Below, one piece after another: positions 56,091-64,000 of a stretch of DNA of 64,000 nucleotides. The notes under the pieces were generated by a model. It made no database searches, was not told where the DNA came from, and saw only the letters and a program-made list of their open reading frames with translations. The translations under genes were made by a program, and so were the position numbers. This DNA is from Orrella marina (GTDB lineage: Bacteria; Pseudomonadota; Gammaproteobacteria; Burkholderiales; Burkholderiaceae_B): contig NZ_CP028901.1 of the NCBI RefSeq assembly GCF_003058465.1, positions 1,860,001-1,924,000 of the forward strand, given 5' to 3'. Positions within the stretch are counted from its first letter, which is position 1; the number at the start of each line of letters is the position of its first letter.

Positions 56091-57022
56091 TGAGTGAACA
56101 GTCATCATCCGATCAACTGAAAAAGTTTCTGCTCGACGATCGCAGTGCGCGTGTCAGTGCGGTCGAAATGGAGCACGTCTGGCATGAAGCGACCCATCGG
56201 CACCAATACCCGCTCGCCGTTCAGGAACTACTCGGGGAGTTGATGTGTGCGGCGGCCTTACTGGCGTCGAATCTGAAATTTGAGGGTGCCTTACTGCTGC
56301 AATTGCAAGGGAATGGCCCCATCAGGCTGATCGTTGTCGAATGCCGTTCCGACATGTCTATGCGGGCAACGGTCAAGCTCGGTAGTGGGGAGATCGGAGT
56401 ACAGACCGGATTAGGTGCTTTGATCAACCCGGACGGTGATGGCCGATTTTCCGTGATTCTCAATCCCCCCAAGGACGCACCCAATCTGCACCCTTATCAG
56501 GGGATTGTGTCGCTTGAGTCTGAGAGTGTTGGAAAAGCCATCGAGCAGTACATGCAGCAATCAGAACAGCTCTCCACCAGGTTGTGGCTATCTGTCACAC
56601 CTGAGCGTATTAGTGGACTGATGCTTCAGAAACTACCAGTTACCGGCGGCACATCCGGAACCAGTCAGGACCAGGCCGACTCGTCCTGGGAACACGCTCG
56701 AATGGTCTGTGAGACGGTCACTTCGTCCGAAATGGCGTCTGTTCCAACCGACACACTTCTGGAACGCCTGTTCTGGGAGCGACCGGTGTTTAACCTTGAG
56801 TCCAGAACCGTTCACTGGCATTGCGGATGTACGCGCGATCGAGTAGCGTCAATGTTGCAATCACTTGGCCAGAGTGAAGTGCAAGATATCGTTCAGAACG
56901 AAGGACAGGTCGAGGTGACATGCGAATTCTGTGGCGAGAAATATGCGTTTAATCAACAAGACGCCACAAACATTTTCCTGGACCCCGACAACCCTTTGGA
57001 CAGCACGACCACGCTCCACTGA
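56090..57022 (+). CDS. hslO: Redox-regulated chaperone Hsp33
   Basis: A 310-residue Hsp33. The N-terminal part has LKFEGALLLQLQGNGPIRLIVVECR typical of this family, and the C-terminal zinc centre has CGC at 274-276 and CEFC near 297-300, the four cysteines (CxC and CxxC) that form disulfides under oxidative stress and switch the chaperone on. It is translationally coupled to the upstream carbonic anhydrase-like gene. Confidence 0.95.
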   Translation: MSEQSSSDQLKKFLLDDRSARVSAVEMEHVWHEATHRHQYPLAVQELLGELMCAAALLASNLKFEGALLLQLQGNGPIRLIVVECRSDMSMRATVKLGSGEIGVQTGLGALINPDGDGRFSVILNPPKDAPNLHPYQGIVSLESESVGKAIEQYMQQSEQLSTRLWLSVTPERISGLMLQKLPVTGGTSGTSQDQADSSWEHARMVCETVTSSEMASVPTDTLLERLFWERPVFNLESRTVHWHCGCTRDRVASMLQSLGQSEVQDIVQNEGQVEVTCEFCGEKYAFNQQDATNIFLDPDNPLDSTTTLH

Positions 57023-57069
57023 CGGACCGCACTCGCTGCTAAACCAGAGAAGAGCACTAATCCACGTAT

Positions 57070-57106
57070 AGATCCATCATTCTGACAGTCTCAGGATTAT
57101 GGATCT
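57070..57106 (+). terminator. Imperfect hairpin after hslO
   Basis: Arms AGATCCAT/ATGGATCT, with inner AT and CTGA/TCAG pairing around a CAGTC loop and two single mismatches, give a long stem 48 bases after hslO. There is no T-run. Confidence 0.45.
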
Positions 57107-57177
57107 GGCAAAACAAGGTGGTCAATTGTTGACACTGCCAATTGCCAGCAACCGTACGAATCGCGCAGAATCTCTGC

Positions 57178-57771
57178 ATGATTTGGCTTTCTCAAAGACA
57201 CCTCGCTTTTAATCGAGCTTCAGGTCAGGCATCTGTCGAGTGGCTCATTGCTGCCTCGGCAGTGGTCACCCTGCTCTGGCTCGTGATTGAAGCGACGCAA
57301 TGGTTCACGCTACACCATTTTCTGTTGCTAAACGCCCAGAGGGCCGCTGAGCACGCCGCGACACAGGGTGGACGACCGCTCGTTGCCCATCAGTATCTCT
57401 TCCGAAATCTGAAGCCAGACTCACTGCGCCTGGGCCAGGTGTGTGTTCTGGACCATGTGGAGGATCTACTGGCGGACTTCAAAGACCCAAATCTGAGTCG
57501 TCAGGCAGGTCAGGATGTCATTCGCCACAGTCACATTGCGGCCCAGCATCAAAGAAACCAGGCAAAAGGCTGGCAAAACGGCGTAGGACCAAGATCAGAT
57601 AAAACAATCGCTCAGGCAAACTTGCTCAACCTGAGCGTCACGGCATACCAGCCTGTCACCCTGCTCTGGCTACGGCCTATTATTGGACGTGAGATCCGCT
57701 TGAAGGTCGTGGTACAAACTGTCATGCAAAGCAGCCGAGAGAAAATCGACTGGCCTTGCGCTGGCTACTGA
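57178..57771 (+). CDS. TadE-like pilus assembly protein
   Basis: A 197-residue protein with one N-terminal hydrophobic helix. The region GQASVEWLIAASAVVTLLWL matches the TadE-like pattern (Gly, Gln, Glu then hydrophobic helix), as in proteins of tight-adherence pili. The rest is soluble and unrecognised. It is isolated: no other tad/flp genes are in the window. ATG 57178 is chosen; an upstream TTG extension has no support. Confidence 0.6.
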   Translation: MIWLSQRHLAFNRASGQASVEWLIAASAVVTLLWLVIEATQWFTLHHFLLLNAQRAAEHAATQGGRPLVAHQYLFRNLKPDSLRLGQVCVLDHVEDLLADFKDPNLSRQAGQDVIRHSHIAAQHQRNQAKGWQNGVGPRSDKTIAQANLLNLSVTAYQPVTLLWLRPIIGREIRLKVVVQTVMQSSREKIDWPCAGY

Positions 57772-57809
57772 AGGATCCGCCCTGCGCAGGAACAGAAAGC
57801 CGGACAAGG

Positions 57810-58112
57810 TTACGGTCTAGCAGGAGTCTGTGCACCATTATCATTCGGCAAAATCTGCACAAATACCTCACTACGATGCATCAAGCCGAGATCCGCACGG
57901 GCTCGTTCCTCTGCAGCCTCGGTTCCCGTACGAAGATCCTCCACTTCTGCCTGCATCGCTTCATTCCGTGCTCTGAGGCCATCATTGGTCAGACGCTGCT
58001 GGGCAATTTCATCACGCATGTCCATGACCTCAAACCATCCACCGCGACCCATCCACAGTGGATACTGGATCAGTAGAAACAGAACCAGCAAGCCCGTAAA
58101 GAGGAGTCGCAT
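57810..58112 (-). CDS. ftsB: Cell division protein FtsB
   Basis: A 100-residue septum formation protein. One N-terminal transmembrane helix (LLFTGLLVLFLLIQYPLW), a Gly-rich hinge, then a coiled coil (DMRDEIAQQRLTNDGLRARNEAMQAEVEDL), and a short periplasmic tail. It forms the FtsQBL complex at midcell. It follows enolase by 11 bases, the usual eno-ftsB order. Confidence 0.93.
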   Translation of the reverse strand: MRLLFTGLLVLFLLIQYPLWMGRGGWFEVMDMRDEIAQQRLTNDGLRARNEAMQAEVEDLRTGTEAAEERARADLGLMHRSEVFVQILPNDNGAQTPARP

Positions 58113-58123
58113 CGGATCGAACC

Positions 58124-62003
<3,880 letters not shown>

Positions 62004-62029
62004 TCAAAGGCGCTCGTGGGAAATTTGGA

Positions 62030-63850
62030 TTATAGCGACAGCGGCTCGGTCCGATCCAGCAACCATTGCAAAGCCGCACCCTTCACACGAGGCTCAAGGG
62101 CCTCCCGTACACATCTATGATAGTCGTTAAGCCACTGGATTTCGTCATCTCGCAGCATGGCTGGCAAAATGCACCGGGTGTCAATGGGGCACAACGTCAA
62201 CGTTTCGAACTCGAGAAACTGCCCGAAGTCGCTTTCACCCGCAATCTGGCAACACACCAGATTCTCGATTCGCACCCCCCATTGGCCCGGCCGGTAAAGA
62301 CCAGGCTCGTTGGAAGTCACCATCCCGGGTAGGAGCGCCATGTCAGCATGGATCGGGGCTTTGTATGACAAAACCTGCGGTCCTTCATGCACATTCAGGA
62401 AGTAACCGACTCCATGGCCTGTCCCGTGCCCATAGTCGGTCAGTCTTTCCCAGAGTGGGGCACGTGCAACCGCATCTAGCAATGGCGCAGCCAGCCCTTG
62501 CGGGAATCTGGCACGCGACATGGCGATCATGGCACGCAGGACGGCAGTACAATCCTCTGCGGCCAGCTTCGGCAGCTCCCCGATCGGCACCATCCGGGTA
62601 ATGTCTGTCGTACCCCCCTGGTACTGCCCACCCGAATCGATCAAAAGCAGGCCATCGCCCTCTATCACTGCGTGCCGCGCAGTCGTCGCCCGGTAATGCG
62701 GCATGGCACCATTGGCCTGAAACGCTGCAATCGTCGAAAAACTGCGAGATACAAACCCCGACTGCGCCGCCCGAAAGTCAGTCAGTACCTCATCAATCAT
62801 CAACTCATCCAGTCTTTGCTCACCACGCCTCGAAATGGCGGCCTCGAGCCAGGCAAAAAACTCGCACAACGCGGCACCATCGCGTCGCATGATCTCGCGC
62901 CAGTTGTGGAGTTCAGCAGGCGTTTTCTGAGCTTTCAGGAGCGTGGATGGATTCGTGGCCCGAACATGTTGCGCTGAAGTCGTGCCAAGCAAGGCACAAA
63001 CCGTCTTACGTGGATCAAACAACAGTCGATCGGCACGATTCAACCTGTCGACATCCTGCTGAATCAACTCATAGGCCTTGACTCGAATGCCTTCATGCAA
63101 CAGTTCGGCCCGAAGAACCTCACTGATTTTTCGCTCATCTACATACAACTCAACATGGTCGGACGTAATGAGCAGGTGCGCAAGAAACACCGGATTGAAC
63201 TGGACGTCGCTCCCCCGCAGATTGAGAATCCAGGCGATATCATCCAGTGTGCTGACGAGGTGATGCGAGGCTGAAAGCGCCCTCATGCGCGCACGCACGG
63301 CTTGAAGCTTCTCTCCTCTTTCACGACCTGCAACCTCCGGCGTGAGAGATGTGACGGGCTCGACTGGAAGCCCGGGACGCTCCTGCCAGACCTGTCCAGG
63401 CAGATCAAGGTCAAGACGGATAGTGACGGAGTCATCAATTGCCACGCGCAGGGATTCGAAGGCAGAAACTGACAAGGTCCGCCCGTCCACCGCAATCACA
63501 CCTGGCCGACTGAGGTAGCGATCAAGCCACTGAAGATAGGACGTATCAAGTGCGCTCTGGATACGTTCGATTGTGAAGCCTGAGCCTTCAAGCTCGCGTT
63601 CGGCTTGAACCCAGTATCGACTGTCCACCCACAATCCTGCCTGCTCGGCCGTCACAATCACCGTTCCAACTGATCCTGTAAACCCGGTCAGCCACTGCCG
63701 GATTTTCCAGTGGTCGGGCAGGTACTCGGAAAGATGAGGATCTGCAGAGGCAATCAGGCAAGCGTCCACATCATGACTGGCCATGGAATGGCGCAACGCC
63801 TGCAACCGCGCCTCGAAAGCGTTCTCGCTGATGCTGTCTTGACGATTCAT
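62030..63850 (-). CDS. Aminopeptidase P family protein (Xaa-Pro aminopeptidase, M24B)
   Basis: A 606-residue metallopeptidase in three parts: creatinase-like N-domains (about 1-310), the catalytic M24 fold (about 320-540) and a C-terminal M24_C segment. Metal ligands can be read: Asp in LLIDSGGQ and TTDITRMVP, His in TGHGVGYFLNVHEG, Glu in SNEPGLY and Glu in FLEFETLTL. It releases N-terminal residues before proline. It lies 41 bases upstream of pyrG and starts at ATG 63850; the upstream region ends in a perfect hairpin at the window edge. Confidence 0.93.
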   Translation of the reverse strand: MNRQDSISENAFEARLQALRHSMASHDVDACLIASADPHLSEYLPDHWKIRQWLTGFTGSVGTVIVTAEQAGLWVDSRYWVQAERELEGSGFTIERIQSALDTSYLQWLDRYLSRPGVIAVDGRTLSVSAFESLRVAIDDSVTIRLDLDLPGQVWQERPGLPVEPVTSLTPEVAGRERGEKLQAVRARMRALSASHHLVSTLDDIAWILNLRGSDVQFNPVFLAHLLITSDHVELYVDERKISEVLRAELLHEGIRVKAYELIQQDVDRLNRADRLLFDPRKTVCALLGTTSAQHVRATNPSTLLKAQKTPAELHNWREIMRRDGAALCEFFAWLEAAISRRGEQRLDELMIDEVLTDFRAAQSGFVSRSFSTIAAFQANGAMPHYRATTARHAVIEGDGLLLIDSGGQYQGGTTDITRMVPIGELPKLAAEDCTAVLRAMIAMSRARFPQGLAAPLLDAVARAPLWERLTDYGHGTGHGVGYFLNVHEGPQVLSYKAPIHADMALLPGMVTSNEPGLYRPGQWGVRIENLVCCQIAGESDFGQFLEFETLTLCPIDTRCILPAMLRDDEIQWLNDYHRCVREALEPRVKGAALQWLLDRTEPLSL

Positions 63851-63960
63851 GGTGTGCCGGAAAAGTTAAGCATTAGAGTTGACTGAAATGAGAATGAACG
63901 GAGCCAATGTACGGGTTCAACAATGCATCAAGGCGACATGTCATGACACGAACTGGCCAT

Positions 63961-64000
63961 CGATATGAACAGTGCGCCAGAAGGCGCACTGTTCATATCG
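63961..64000. terminator. Perfect 18-bp hairpin at the window edge
   Basis: CGATATGAACAGTGCGCC, an AGAA loop and GGCGCACTGTTCATATCG make a perfect 40-base hairpin ending at the last base. It sits 110 bases upstream of the pepP-like start, so it may end a convergent or tandem gene beyond the window. T-run status cannot be checked. Confidence 0.6.

Overview
The window looks like a chromosomal piece of a betaproteobacterium, most likely in the order Burkholderiales and near Alcaligenaceae/Bordetella. This is inferred from protein similarity that I recognise by eye and from gene order: pyrG-kdsA-eno-ftsB, leuS-lptE-holA-proA-hemJ, and fkpB-ispH beside radC. I see no rRNA, tRNA, CRISPR array, integrase, transposase or prophage gene. 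Genus and species cannot be decided from the sequence alone.

Layout. (1) Bases 1-4574 hold the 5' part of one very large minus-strand gene. It encodes a DUF4011-type N-terminus, a split SF1 helicase core and a Vsr-like nuclease domain, an architecture found in candidate anti-phage proteins; it runs off the left edge. (2) Bases 4.8-14.3 kb form an accessory catabolic block: two GSTs, an MFS transporter, an atypical SDR, a polysaccharide-deacetylase/allantoinase-like enzyme, a family III CoA-transferase, two amidases, a small unknown ORF and a MaoC hydratase. (3) Bases 14.4-26 kb carry a PiT phosphate transporter, class I fumarase, two outer-membrane beta-barrel proteins, a histone-deacetylase-like amidohydrolase, a DUF4395 protein, a second MaoC protein, feoAB with a candidate Fur site, and a TerB-like protein.

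(4) Bases 26.2-37 kb contain a flavodoxin-like protein followed by an unusual gene that fuses a ferredoxin-reductase-type FAD oxidoreductase to a patatin phospholipase. It is interrupted by a one-base shift in a C run. Then come a LysR regulator divergent from a pirin, an MFS transporter, a sulfurtransferase and a TAXI-TRAP transporter pair that ends in a strong terminator. (5) Bases 37.2-64 kb are mainly core genes: ispH, fkpB, radC, a thiolase, an LLM oxidoreductase, cfa, rpmB-rpmG, leuS-lptE-holA, proA-hemJ-THUMP methyltransferase, an RDD protein, a degenerate AMP-binding protein, a gamma carbonic anhydrase, hslO, a TadE-like protein and the minus-strand series pepP-pyrG-kdsA-eno-ftsB.

The items most worth a second look are the helicase-nuclease giant, the oxidoreductase-patatin fusion with its clean frameshift, the self-contained small gene at 52.7-53.1 kb whose promoter is overlaid by 18-bp tandem palindromic repeats, the acyl-CoA-synthetase-like protein that has lost its P-loop and catalytic lysine, and the amidase/CoA-transferase island.
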